A stretch of DNA of 64,000 nucleotides from Brachynemurus nebulosus (taxonomy: Eukaryota; Arthropoda; Insecta; Neuroptera; Myrmeleontidae): contig JAPWDM010000005.1 in NCBI GenBank assembly GCA_035578155.1, forward strand, positions 38,464,108 through 38,528,107, read 5' to 3'. Position numbers and translations under genes: made by a program. Positions 14,237 to 26,756 of this stretch are shown here, piece by piece. The notes below the pieces were generated by a model. The model saw only the letters and a list, made by a program, of their open reading frames with translations. It searched no databases and was not told the origin of the DNA. Within the stretch, counting starts at the first letter, position 1; every line of letters begins with the position of its first letter.

Positions 14237-14771
14237 ATAATGGTCAGTGGCGTAGCGTGCCTTGGGGGGGGGGCTGTATCAAAATTAGTTGGGGGCCCAA
14301 ATGAAGAGTAAAGATCCTCCTAGAAATTAAGCCTAGCCAAATAATTCAAGTTAAATATACACTTTTCTTCTATTAAGTTAAATCATCTATAGCTGAAGAC
14401 GGTTTCAGTTTTTCTAAAATTTCTGCCTCTATAGACAATAGTGACAAGTCTGATAGCCGTTCCTGTCCCATCGAAGTCTCATTTTTGAAGTTACCCATGT
14501 TGCCAACTTTTGGGAGCACGCGTAACCCGGGAAAGAAACGGGGTTGCTTTTTTGAGTTTTGTCATTTCTGAAGTGAAAACTCTATTATAGGCACGTATGA
14601 CAGTTTTTTTATGTGTTTTTTTCCCGGGAAGCACGAGATTAAGTGACATTGTCGATAACATTTTACTAATTTTTGCTTACACACGTTAGGGGCCTGTGTA
14701 GCCCGGGAGCCCCGTATCATTAATACGGCTGATACGGCTGATACGGCGGTAGCTACGCCCTTGATAATGGT
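14237..14771. mobile_element. hAT-type MITE, 8-bp TSD ATAATGGT
   Basis: The element is 14245-14763. It starts CAGTGGCGTAGCGTGC and ends with the imperfect inverse GGTAGCTACGCCCTTG. Both flanks carry ATAATGGT (14237-14244 and 14764-14771). The CAGNG start and the 8-bp duplication are hAT hallmarks. It contains a G run, GGGGGCCC blocks and a short tandem of GATACGGCT near the right end. No transposase is present. Confidence 0.8.
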
Positions 14772-15655
14772 CTATATGTGAATTAAAAAAAGAAATAGTT
14801 TTATGCCATAGGTCCATAAAATATACAAACACCGAGAAAATAAGAATAAAAAAGGGATGTTTTTAAAATCATAAATTAGAAAATGTGTCCAATTTTAATT
14901 GATCATTTTAACCCCATATAATCTAAATATATTAAAATAGAAACTATAAAAACTTATATGAAACGATAAACTACAATTTTTTATTACGGGTTCCGAAAGT
15001 TCAGTCTAAACTAGAACATAAAAAACAAAGATTTATTTTGAAAATATTTAACATAAAATTAATTAAATTAATATTTACAAGTGTCAACCCCTATCTAAAA
15101 CGTAACTCACCAATTATCTTTTGAGAATATTGTCATTTAAAAACTAGTTCATTTTAAGTGCGTTCAAGGGCTGGTAATAAAAATGGCCCATAAAAAATAT
15201 GTAAATAAAATCTTGTAAAAAATATGTAAAAAATGTCTAGAACATACTTGGTAGATATTGGCTGATGAAAGGAAGTCATCAATATTCAGTAATAGTCTAA
15301 TAGTAAATAATTCATATGAGTCCATAAAAAATTTCATATTTCCACATTTACGATATAAACTATTTTTTCCTTTAGATATAGAATATTTTCATCTTTGTAA
15401 TTTGATTATCTTCGTAAGAGTAAATATTAACAAAAACGTCAAACTTTAACATAGAAAAAGATATTTTAGAATTCCAAGACTATACCACTTAGCTTAGTGC
15501 CTGACAGCGGAAACTGGATTGGTGTTTTTATAGCTTAAGGCAAAAATTTCCAAAGTTTTGTGTCGACGAACCAAGTGATGCATATTTGAGGGATCAAGGA
15601 AGAACACAAAGGAAAAATAAATTTGTTTAATTGAATTTCACCGTTTCGGTAAACA

Positions 15656-15658
<3 letters not shown>

Positions 15659-15708
<50 letters not shown>
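15659..15708. repeat. (AT)n microsatellite
   Basis: Alternating TA run of about 50 bases. Confidence 0.95.
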
Positions 15709-15710
<2 letters not shown>

Positions 15711-16383
15711 CAAAATTGCTTACAATTTGATGCCTTTAAACGAAAGAAATTTAAATCATAAACAAGGTTGCTGACTCAATTAATTATTTAAAACTGCAAC
15801 ATCCTAGGACTCCTCACGGAATCAAAAATTTTACTTTTCTCCTTTGGTATATAATACACTATTAGTTCTCGCTGAGAATATTACATTTATTAAATTCTTC
15901 CTTAATTACTTACACCGTGTTCCCTATATATAATCAAAAATCATTGTTAAAACTTTCCTCTGTCAATAATTTCGTCAAGAACTCTCACAGCCCTTCGTTT
16001 GCATTCTCCATTAAAAACCATCTATCTAAAACCATGTTATTTCGTATAATGAAAAAATTCAATAAAATAATACACTTGAAATAAAACTTTTAACAACCAT
16101 TTTCGTTAAGAATTTTCATCGTAATTTAAGGAAAAATTATGTGAATTGCCAAAAGCACTTTCAGAAGTTCTATATACAGTCGCCGCCACCAGAACTTGCA
16201 AGAAATAACCTTCCCAGTCAAGTCAAAAAGTGATGTACCTATATAGATAGTACACCTATTACTGTGATTATTATTACAAAAGTGAAAAACACAATTTAAT
16301 GTATCAAGGTGGAATGAGGACAGATCCCATTTCAGAGAAAATTTGCAAACTCTGCTGGTGTGAATTGTACACTAATAGAAGTA

Positions 16384-16385
<2 letters not shown>

Positions 16386-16458
<73 letters not shown>
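16386..16458. repeat. (AT)n microsatellite
   Basis: Alternating AT run of about 73 bases following GTATGC. Confidence 0.95.
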
Positions 16459-16461
<3 letters not shown>

Positions 16462-16882
16462 TGTACATACATAGTGTATACATATGTGCAAGCAAGTATT
16501 GAAATTTATGGTGTAGAAAATAAATTCATATATGAAAAATATGTAGTAAAAATATTCACTTGAGATCGTTGAAGAGAATTGTGCTGGAAAGAAAAATGAA
16601 TTGAGAAAATATATGTGTTTTTATACATTGGAAAAAATATATGGATGGATCCAGAATGGTTATTGTACGTTTATAGTTACAAATTGTATACGAAAATGTG
16701 GAAAATATAGGGCCAGAATTAACATTGTAAAGTTCTAATTCGATGAAGAACCAACAAATCATCCCATTAAGGGTAACATTTTTCAATTTTTAGAATTTGT
16801 TAAATTTTATTTAAAGTTTTTAATACAACTTAAAACACAAAACTTCATTTTCATTGCCAAAAAGGCAATATTTCATCAGAAT

Positions 16883-17172
16883 CAGAACCAGATTTACATA
16901 AGGGTACTTTGGGCACCCGAGGCCCCCACACAAAAGGGGCCTCCACAAAATCGAATATAATCTGAAATTAAGGAATAGAATAGAAACGATAAACGCTTTT
17001 TCGTTTTGTTTTTTTTGCTCGCCAACTCTATTTTTCGATAAAATTCGAAAAATTTCGAAAATTCTCCAAGTGGGTCTCCACAAAAGTACTCAGGAGCTTT
17101 TAGATGTGAAGGATTCAAGGGCCACTATATAAGGAATGCTCCGGGGCTTCCACATAGATAAATCCAGCTCTG
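16883..17172. mobile_element. hAT-like MITE, degenerate
   Basis: The left end CAGAACCAGATTTACATA is matched, on the other strand, by a right end CAGAGCTGGATTTATCTA. The interior has GGGGCC/GGCCCC words like other hAT-type MITEs here. The 8 bases on each side (ATCAGAAT, GTTAGAAT) agree at six positions, consistent with an aged 8-bp target duplication. Confidence 0.55.
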
Positions 17173-18450
17173 GTTAGAATTCTACCTTAACCTTTTGCAC
17201 TTAACATTTTCACTTTTGACCTTAACATTTTCATTATGGTAAAATATTTAATTTGTCAAATTTTCACCTCAAATTGAAATATATGTATGTATTCTACTGC
17301 CGCTACTTTTAGTGGCTAGACCATCATCAGACAGAAATTGAACTGAACCAAAGATCTATTTTAAGTTCGAATTTATATGAATCAGAGAATATAAGAAACT
17401 GAAAATCCTAGATCAACAAATAAGTATAAAAATGCAGGCTTAAAGAAAATAAAATAGCAAATTAAAAACGAATTCATATTATTGCGAAATTTTAGTGTTC
17501 ATATTATTCTTCACAACAATATAGATCCTGCAGCAATCCTTCTTTTTCATGTCTCTACCATTTATATTTTTCGTAGTGAAAGTAAGCTAATAATATCAAA
17601 CCCAGTAGGTATGTCCAGTACTTCTATTTACACACTGTCAACAGACATTATATAACACCGGAAAATATATACGTTCTTCGACAGTATCTGCCTAGTAATA
17701 TTATTGTTATTATTATGGTATTGGGCTAGATGAGAAACAACTGTCAAGGAATGAACACGAGTTGGAATAAAAGAACAAAAATTGCGAACAAAAACAAGGG
17801 TTGTTTTTAAAGATGTTAATCATAAACTACTTAAATACCACTAAAGAAATGTTTTTAATAAAGTTAAAGGGATATATGAACCAAAAATTTTTTCAAGAAA
17901 TATTTCAGAAATTTTCTATCGAAAACATCCACTTTAAAGGTTAAAATAAGTAACGTTATCTCTAAATGACTTTAGAATTTACAATTTTAATAAATAAGTA
18001 CAAAAGTAATTTTCAAGGAAACTGTAGATAATTTTAAAATGACTGATACCAGACCGAATTAAATAGTTGGGGAATTATGAATCATGCTGTACGTGGAAGT
18101 TTATAGAAACAATATAAAAATAACAATGTAAATTTTGAAATTGAAAAACGATCCGTACTCGTGCAACGACATTCTCGGATAAATTACAATAAAAGATATC
18201 AAATATTTTGGTTTCGCAACTATACATCCAAGCAGAACAATGTTGCTTGAAAATTTTTTTAATACTGAATAATATAAATGTTGAAAATTTCAAGACATTC
18301 CAGATAATTTTATACGCTGTTAGCGAGTATTTGGCGTTACAATAGCACACAAAGAAAGAAAATTTTTGCCTTTTAATTGTTTATTGACATGCTTTTCAAT
18401 AAACACTATTTTTTGTTCTTCAATCCGTTTCTTTTACACGCAGTAAACTA
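17173..18450. other. AT-rich stretch, nothing recognised
   Basis: No gene or bounded repeat seen. Confidence 0.4.
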
Positions 18451-18604
18451 ACGTAAAAGCCCCTATACCCGAACGCGTTCAATACTCGAACATTTTTAAT
18501 ATTTATCGGTTCTTTTCAGAAATAACTTCATTAATATATACCTACATAAAATATCAAAACTGTTTGGGTATTGAACACGTTCGGTTATAGGGACTTTTAC
18601 GCTA
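18449..18604. mobile_element. TA-flanked palindromic MITE
   Basis: The element is 18451-18602. The left end ACGTAAAAGCCCCTATACCC and the right end, read inversely, GCGTAAAAGTCCCTATAACC form imperfect inverted repeats that continue inward through GAACG, GTTCAATAC and CAAAC-type words for about 40 bases. TA is on both sides (18449-18450, 18603-18604), as expected for Tc1/mariner-mobilised MITEs. No coding. Confidence 0.6.
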
Positions 18605-21600
18605 TATGAAATACTTACACACATTTGTTAAAACGATTGACGCACCACCTTTATAAAATGATTGCACTGATTCAGAAATCTTCACGAGCATGCCCACAAC
18701 AACATGTTAAATCCATTACATAGTAATTTATATAAAGAAATGTTACATTTTTTCCGAAATTAATTACTTTCAAAGCTTATGTAAATTTACGATAACCATT
18801 AACTATATAGATTACAATAAAAATATAGGAAACTTGAAGACAAAGAAACTACTTCAATGCTTGGGAAAATATACATCCGATAGAAATATGGAAACGAACA
18901 AATAGATCGTGAACAAACAAGTGTTCACTGAAATTTGTTATTCGAACATTCGATTCATATATGTATACATATATTGTTCATTTCGATATGGTAGATTTTT
19001 GCAAAATTCGTATTGTTAACTTCAGGCTATAGTCGTTACTAGAACATTTTGTTTACAATGTTCCATAAAATTTTCAAATTGTATAATATACAAAAAAAAG
19101 AGTTAAAGCATGAAAGGAATTGATTAAAATGAAGAAATGTATACGTATAATATGTATAAATTTATCTGAAAAGGTATAATATAAATTAACTAGTAGTCCG
19201 ATTTGAATAATTTTCCAATGTTGGTATCGAGTCGTAGTATTTTTTTAACTAATCCCCAGTAATGCTGAATATTTAAAAAAAAAAAAAACATTAAAAACGA
19301 GAATCATTAATTTTGATTTTATAGCCAGAAATGTGTGAAGTCCCCATTATAATAACAATTACCAAATGTTTTTTTCAACAAACTAAATTACTCATTGAAA
19401 AGATATGTGTATAATGAAAAAGAGTAAAGATCCCAAGTCAAAAATTCGAGTGACAAAAGCGTTTGGGGAACAGATAGGAAGAATTTTTCAGGTTACCTTA
19501 TGCAGTAAGATTGTTTCAAATTTCAAAATTTTGTGACGGAGATCAACGGCTTAAATTAATTTTACAAAAGTATTGAGAGAATGTGACAACAGATCTTGAA
19601 TAAAGTTTGAAGATTAATAAATTTTGTTGGGATTTCTAACCCTGCTTCAAAAACCGATACATATAAAATTTAACGTTACCCTTCTACCAGTTGAAGAATA
19701 CAACCACTGTTCAGTGGCGCTGTATAGAAAAAGCATTTTAGGGTGCAACGGGAACACATAAGAGACCACTGTAACAACTGTAAGTCGAATATTTGAAATC
19801 ATATAAAATATTAACACTTTTCTAGCAGTGAAGAGGCACATAACGAGCTACTTAGACGGAGGATAGAAAATCAATAAATTTTAAAGGACATTTTACTCTT
19901 TGCTCGCGCTTTGCTCTACGTCACTATGTCGTTTTTGCTGCACATTTCAAATGTTGAATTATTTATTGTTATTTATCATTTTCGTTCCACGCTACTTCTC
20001 CGTCTTACTTCATCTGTCACATTATACATTTATACTAGGATTGTGACACTTCAAGATATCAGCAAATGCAGATGCGAATGCGAATTTTCAAAAAGTAATA
20101 AATATAGACAAAACTTTTTCCACAAATATTACACTACCTCATTTCAGGACTTGACTTTATAAAATATCTCCAGATTGTACTCTATAGCAATCGCTACTTG
20201 TAAATAAGGTCAGCAAAGAAGGAGGGCATTAGTATCAGGAATCATCAAAAAAGAGAGAACAAAACATTCTTTAAAAATTTATCCTCTATTGTCTATTCTA
20301 TTTTCCTTTAAGTTGAACATTTTTCCTATTTAGTATTATTTGAAGCATTAACCAATTTTCTGTACCAATACCAAGAAAAATGAAGGGCTTCTTACGTTTT
20401 TGAACTTGTGGTGGTCGAAAATAGTTTCAGTTTTAACATACCTAAAATAACCTATTAAAAGAGAAAAGAGAGGATGTCTCCAGTCCAACAATTCGAAAGT
20501 CGATTCTTGTTACAACTCACTCATATCCGCATTAAAATAATGCGGATATAGATGCAGATTCAGGTATAAAAAGTTAATACAAATGTTATACATATGCGGC
20601 TGCGGAAGCGGACATCTGTAACAACCCTGATTTATACAGTTAGAAGACAGGACATAACTACACGAATTGCGAGAATAAGATTCAAAATACATTTCAGAAA
20701 TTTTCACTTTTATCCTGTCTCATCCTATTGTACAACTGACTCCTCTGACACAAATGGGTACCAAGAATAATTCTACCTCTGAAAAAACAATTGCTCAATG
20801 AACGAACAGCCATAACAATTATTTCAGTTTTAATTTACCATCACAGGCAAAGTAAATACGAATATTTTAATTGAAGGAAATGGAAAAAATTAGAGTTCTT
20901 GGAATTTTAAGGAGTCAAGATCCTCAAAGTTCGATGTTTGGACATTTTTCATTATTCTTTTTAATATGTATACTCAAAAAATTACTGTCTTTTACCTTGG
21001 AATGGAGTCGACTCTCCTTATCCTCAGGCACTGAAGTATATAAAATTCACGTTTTGTTTTTACAGCGCAGCATGAAAATAAAATTATTCCTTTCTGAGCG
21101 TATTACACAACTCCATAGCACTACGATATAAGTCATTTGTGCTTTTTGTTACTTTCGATGGCTGTCGCACTGACTGTTATAAATATTTTAAAAATGGTGA
21201 TAATGTTTTATGTTAAAATAGAAGAAAAATGATATATTGAAAAATTGTTGTACAATACTGGCCAACTAAACGTGAAACACTATAGAGAAGTTAAATAGTG
21301 ATATTCTGACAATATATTAAAAACCATAAAGTGCGGAAATGTTATTTTTTGAAAAAATTCTTCCATTAAAGCATAAAATATAACAGAAAAAATTTATGAG
21401 AAAGAAGAAAATACTTTTCCATTTCATTATTCATCTTTCGTCAATAACGAATGTCCCGAATACTCTGGAACAAAAAAATTAATGTCTAATAATTTTTCCA
21501 TACCATTAATATCGATAAAAACCAATACGGTTACTGTCAACCGCACTAAATTATAAGTTGATATGACGCATTAATCACCAAGACTCTGTTCTCTATGTAA

Positions 21601-22529
21601 ATACAGTCCCCAACAAAAACAAATGACAACTTAAAGAAACTGAACCGTTTCCAGCACGAATTTTCTAACTACATTTACAATAACTCTGCAACTTGGTAAT
21701 TTCCAAAACAAATTTCTATACTTACAACCTGGCAGACCACCTTGGCTTTCCTGAAAAGCCAATAATATCTTTTGGATCAGATAACGCAAAGACCATCATA
21801 TTTTATCTGCATAAAATTCTAATGCTGTCTTTAATATTTATTTTATATTATTTAATAGACTAACTCTAAAAATCAACAATAGAAGCATAACGTTCTAAGT
21901 TTACTACTATCGAGACTACTAAATTAGCGAAAGCATTGTGACGACTTTTGAAATATGAAATTTTTTCCTCCAAAATGAAAATTTTTGCGCGCGTATTACG
22001 TTTTTAAGCTTCCTGAGCAATTCTGGTTATGTGTCTGTCTGTGCGTTCGAAAATTCCAGCAAATGATATAACTAACTATTCGATTATTTTCTATGAAATT
22101 CTCAGGAATTATGCGGTTTGGTTCCTAGACGGTCTCCTATCGTCCGATTTCATCGGAATCGGAGTAACTGTAGCTATGTCGATAACTTACTTATTGCTAG
22201 GCTCGGTTTGATCAGATCTTAAGAATGTTTTGGAGTTAGTCCCGTATACATTTTAATACATTCAGAGTAATGATAGTTACAGTGTATGCTCAAATGTAAA
22301 ATATGTTAACGCTTGGTGCATGGAATGAACTCCTTGTTTCTCTTGTTCTTATGAAAACAAAAGACCTTAACTATAAAAACAAAAAAAAAAAAAACTTTTA
22401 ATTTTACGTCATATGATATCTATTCATTCTTTAATTTTTTTACTGTGATTGATTTGATAGCTAAAAAAAGCTATGCAGTCAGTTTTTCATAATTTCCGTA
22501 GTTAAGAAAGAATTAAGGATATTCTTGTC
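18605..22529. other. AT-rich intergenic stretch, one hAT-like fragment
   Basis: About 3.9 kb without a convincing gene. At about 20500-20630 a stretch of ATGCGGATATAG / GCGGCTGCGGAAGCGG words lies between TTGTTACAAC and TGTAACAACCCTGA, resembling a small decayed hAT-type MITE. Confidence 0.4.
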
Positions 22530-22964
22530 TTAAGGGGGGGTTTACTTGAGAGTCGTTAAAAAAAATCGATTTTTTTTGCAGAAATTGGTAGCTAATTATG
22601 TGTAGAATATGTTCCCAAAGTGATTTTGCTGAAAGTAATTTAAGGGAAGGTTTACTTGAGATTTGATAAAAAAAATTGATTTTTTTTCCGAAATTGATAG
22701 CAAATTATGTGTAGTTTTTGGAACTGGTGGACACGATAGCTCAAAAACTATTCGATGGATCGTTTTTTTTAATTTTTTATTTTAAAGATAATTCAATTCT
22801 TCGGCACCTCTACCTAAGTTCGATACACTTTCAATATTTTTTTAGGCGAATTATCTCCGAAAAATTAGACTTATACAGTCTATACGATAAGAGCTGCGCT
22901 GAGGCGAGAGTAGGGGCGCTATCCGTTTTCGGACCCGTAGAACACGAATATGTAAAAAAAAATG

Positions 22965-22969
<5 letters not shown>

Positions 22970-23028
<59 letters not shown>
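22970..23028. repeat. (AT)n microsatellite inside TTAA element A
   Basis: Alternating TA run after AATGTCTGA. The homologous position in copy B (33024-33050) has a shorter run, so it has changed length since the copies separated. It yields spurious Tyr/Ile open frames. Confidence 0.95.
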
Positions 23029-23031
<3 letters not shown>

Positions 23032-24387
23032 CCCGCCACCTTTTAATTTACGAGGCACCTCATACTATCAAAGTGGGGTCAAATTTTGGGCAAATTTTTT
23101 TTCTGACCCGGCTTTTAAGGGGGTGGTGGGGGGCGGAAAAGCAATAAAACTTTTCCAAACCGGTTTTAAATAATGTTTCGGTCAATTATCTACAACATAT
23201 CCAAAATTCAGCTTCCTAGGATGATTTGGTGGGAGTAGAGGGGGTAAAAACGATTTTCGCTGGATCTAACAGGCCCCCAGCCCCCCATAATTAACGTAGA
23301 GGGTCGAAATTTGGTGTGTTGATAAAGTTCGTACCTACACTCTAAGAAAAAAGGGTCAAAAACGTGTAAAATAACTTAAATTTAGAGCAAAATTACTCCT
23401 CGCTCTGAAAATATGCACTATTATTTGTGTAATATGAAAAAATTGGTGTATTTTTATATAATTACTGTTTTTTTTTTAATATTACACAAATAAAGGTGTA
23501 ACCTTGGATTTTTACAACGTTTTTGGTTTATTTTTACACCACTAAATAGCAAAACCCATGCGCGCGCATATGATTTTATGTATTTTAAAATTATCTGTTA
23601 ATGGATTGCTTGTTGTATTATTTATACGTACATAAGTAATATTCTTAAAGGTTAAAAGTTATGTTTTCAAATTAGCTGAATTAAACAAAAGTATTTTTTG
23701 ATAATATATATATTTAATGTAATTGTAACGTGTATGATAAATTAATCTTTAAATATGTTGCAAAAACAGTGTTATAGTGGTGTACTGGTGTTTTGTTTTC
23801 ATATGCATTGTCAAAATGGCTTCTGGAATAATGTGCAAAGAATACTGTAATATAAATTTGTTTGTTTCCAAAATGCTGTCCTGATGATACATTTAAAATA
23901 TTTCAGGTAAGTTAATTTTTTTAATTTTGCTCATACAAATAGTTATGTAATTTGATAAAAGTTTATTTTACAATTTGACTAATAATTTATTTTGGGGGGT
24001 TCTCAATTTCTGTGAAAATTAAAACATTATCTACAATTCAGATATCTTTCATTCAGATATGTCTAAAAAATTATATAATGCTTGTAAATTGGTAAAATCT
24101 GTAGTGATAAAAGGATTATACATATTTTTTTACTAAAATTTATTGACTTGGGAAACAAAATACCTACAACTATTTATCAAATTTTAATCAACAGAAACTC
24201 TAATTAATGTAGGTATATAATATTTCGTTTTTTTGTCATCGAAGATGACGTATTAATATCGTTGTGTGATTGAATTGAACACGTGATTGAATAATTATAA
24301 CATTTAACAAACTACTACATTAGAGTTAACAAACAACTATAGAGTTAACAAAAAATCATAAATTAACACTTTCACTGAGATGCCCTT

Positions 24388-25104
24388 ACTTACAAGTAAA
24401 CGTCCCGAGGCCGGACCTATCGATTTTGATGAAACTTAGATATGTTGTAGAACACTAAAAAATAAGCGACACGTATTTTTCTTTATCGGCGGAAAAACGG
24501 TTTGAAGGGGTGAAATCGCCCTCCAAAAATTGGGGTAAAAATTTTTTTTTTTAAATATCTCGAAAACGGTAAGAGATAGAGCAAAAGCTTAAATTGGCGA
24601 TATTGCTCCTTTTTAAAGAGCTATCTATTGGTATGCAATTTGTTCAAATTGTGTCAACAGGGGTGGCTGGGGGTTAAAATTTAGGGGTTAATTTTGCAAG
24701 AAGGGGGTGAAAATTAAACAATATAAAAATTTTGTTTACAGATTTGAAATCTACGTCAAAAAATTTTTATATTGTTTAATTTTCACCCCCTTTTTGCAAA
24801 ATTTACCCCTAAATTTTAACCCCCAGCCACCCCTGTTGACACAATTTGAACAAATTGTATACCAATAGATAGCTCTTTAAAAAAGAGCAATGTCGCCAAT
24901 TTAAACTTTTGTTTTATCTCTTACCGTTTTCGAGATATTTAAAAAATTAAATTTTTACCCCAATTTTTGGATGGCGATTTCACGCCTTCAAACCGTTTTT
25001 CCGCCGATAAAGAAAAATACGTGTCGCTTATTTTTTAGTGTTCTATAATATATCTAAGTTTCATCAAAATCGATAGGTCCGGCCTCGAGATGTTTACTTG
25101 TTAG
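24388..25104. repeat. Long palindrome (fold-back element)
   Basis: Two arms of roughly 355 bases are inverted copies around a centre near 24745 (GATTTGAAATC). The outer ends read ACTTACAAGTAAACGTCCCG and, inversely, ACTAACAAGTAAACATCTCG. Arms share GAGGCCGGACCTATCGATTT, GGCGGAAAAACGG and CCCCCAGCCACCCCTGTTGA with small differences. No coding and no certain target duplication. It could be a fold-back transposon nested in the 4.4-kb element or part of it. Confidence 0.8.
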
Positions 25105-25325
25105 TGCGTGTCAAGAACACGCACTTAACGAATTTTTTTTTTTTTTTTTTTGCTTTACAGTAATATAAATTCATAACAGGTTTAAATTGAAACGACGTAT
25201 GGAAATCGAGTTTTTTAAGTAATAATAACAATGGTAATAATAATAATGGAATTTAACGTTCGTTTTTTAGACAATGGTATGTAACGGACGTCACTCACAT
25301 CATTATTTCTCAACTTTATCATGAT

Positions 25326-26756
25326 GATATGGGCGGAGAACAAGAAAAGCGGTATAAAGATTTGGCAGGTGTCCGTCTACAACCGTCTTCTTAAGGACGA
25401 TGTCGATATTCATCTGGAATTACGATGCGAAATAGCAGAAAACTTTCACCAGCATATAACCGGTTACGGAATTCAAACCCTCAGTCTACCAGTTCGGAAG
25501 TGCCAGTGCCTAAGCACGCCGGGTTACTTTGCTAGTGAGTTTTTTAATCAAAATTTTAATATCTGTACATTCATTAAAATAACCTAAAAGTAATTGTATA
25601 GCAAAAACGAAATTTTCTTAATTTTAAATTGCTGTGAAATAGTTATTGAAAAAAGAAAAAATAAATAAGCAAAAATGGTTATAAAATTAAGTAACCCTTA
25701 TTTTCTGATTTGTTTAGAAATCGGAATTGGTGAAGACATCTGTGAAACCGTAGCATACATTTTCCTTGAAGTTCTAGTAATGGCAAGAGTCAGCAGAATA
25801 TTGGGCGGAGGACAGGAAAAGCGGTATAAGGATTTGGTAGGTGTCTGTTTGCAACCATCTTTTTAAGGACGATATCGATATTCACCTGGATTTGCGATGG
25901 GAAATAGCAGAAAACTTTCACCAGCATATAACCGGTAACGGAATTCAAACCCTCAGTCTACCAGTTCGGAAGTGCCAGTGCCTAAGCACGCCGGGTTACT
26001 TTGCTGGTGAGTTTTTTAATCGAAAATCTAATATCTGTACATTCATTAAAATAACCTAAAAGTAATTGTGTAGCAAAAACGAAATTTTCTTAATTTTAAA
26101 TTGCTGTGAAATATTTATTGAAAAAAGATAAATAAAATAAATAAACAAAAATGGTTATAAAATTAAGTAATCCTTATTTTTTGATTTGTTTAGAAAAAGG
26201 AATTGGTGAAGACATATGTGAAACCGCAGCCTACATTTTCCCTGAAGTTCTAGTAATGGCAAGAGTCAGCAGAATATTGGGCGGAGGACAAGAAAAGCGG
26301 TATAAGGATTTGGTAGGTGTCTGTTTGCAACCATCTTCTTGAGGATAATGTCGATATTCATCTGGAATTATGATGGGAAATCGCAGAAAACTTTCGCCAG
26401 CATATAACCGGCTACGGAATTCAAACCCTCCGTCTACCAGTTCGGAAGTGCCAGTGCCCTAAGCACGCTGGGTCACTTTGCTGGTGAGTTTTTTAATCAA
26501 AAATCTAATATCTGTACATTCATTAAAATAGCCTAGAAGTAATTTTGTAGCGAAAGCGAAATTTTCTTAATTTTAAATTGCTGTGAAATAGTTATTAAAA
26601 AAAGAAAAAAATAATAATCAAAAATGGTTATAAAATTAAGTAACCCTTATTTTCTGATTTGTTTAGAAACTGGAATTGGCGAAGACATCTATGAAAGCAC
26701 AGCATGCATTTTCTGCGAAGTTCTAAGAATGGCAAGAGTCAGCAGAATATTGTTTT
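25326..26756 (+). repeat. Tandem array of about 475-bp exon-like units
   Basis: Three units and a partial fourth; the word AACTTTCACC/AACTTTCGCC recurs at 25441, 25913 and 26389. Each unit looks like an exon with its intron: a polypyrimidine stretch ending TTTGTTTAG (AG at 25716-25717, 26192-26193, 26665-26666) precedes about 290 bases that end GCTG followed by GTGAGT (26007, 26484) or GCTA/GTGAGT (25535). The unit translates in part as DDIDIHLDLRWEIAENFHQ and VRKCQCLSTPGYFA in one frame and GIGEDICETVAYIF in another. A frame change and stop lie within each exon, so these are probably pseudo-exons or captured gene fragments. I do not recognise the protein. Confidence 0.75.

Larger units (their letters stand above)
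14772..16882. other. AT-rich stretch with two (AT)n tracts
   Basis: No gene seen. (AT)n tracts lie at 15659-15708 and 16386-16458. The poly-Tyr/Ile open frames across the second tract are translations of the dinucleotide repeat, not proteins. Confidence 0.5.

Noticed and set aside
16304..16563. Open frames rich in Tyr/Ile on both strands across (AT)n tracts (also near 22831-23058, 30223-30521, 31091-31637, 32892-33125)
   Set aside because: They are translations of the dinucleotide repeat; both strands give the same pattern and no start or domain is credible.
25326..26756. Possible CRISPR-like or satellite array
   Set aside because: Units are about 475 bp with only small differences and contain splice-type signals; there are no short repeats with unique spacers.
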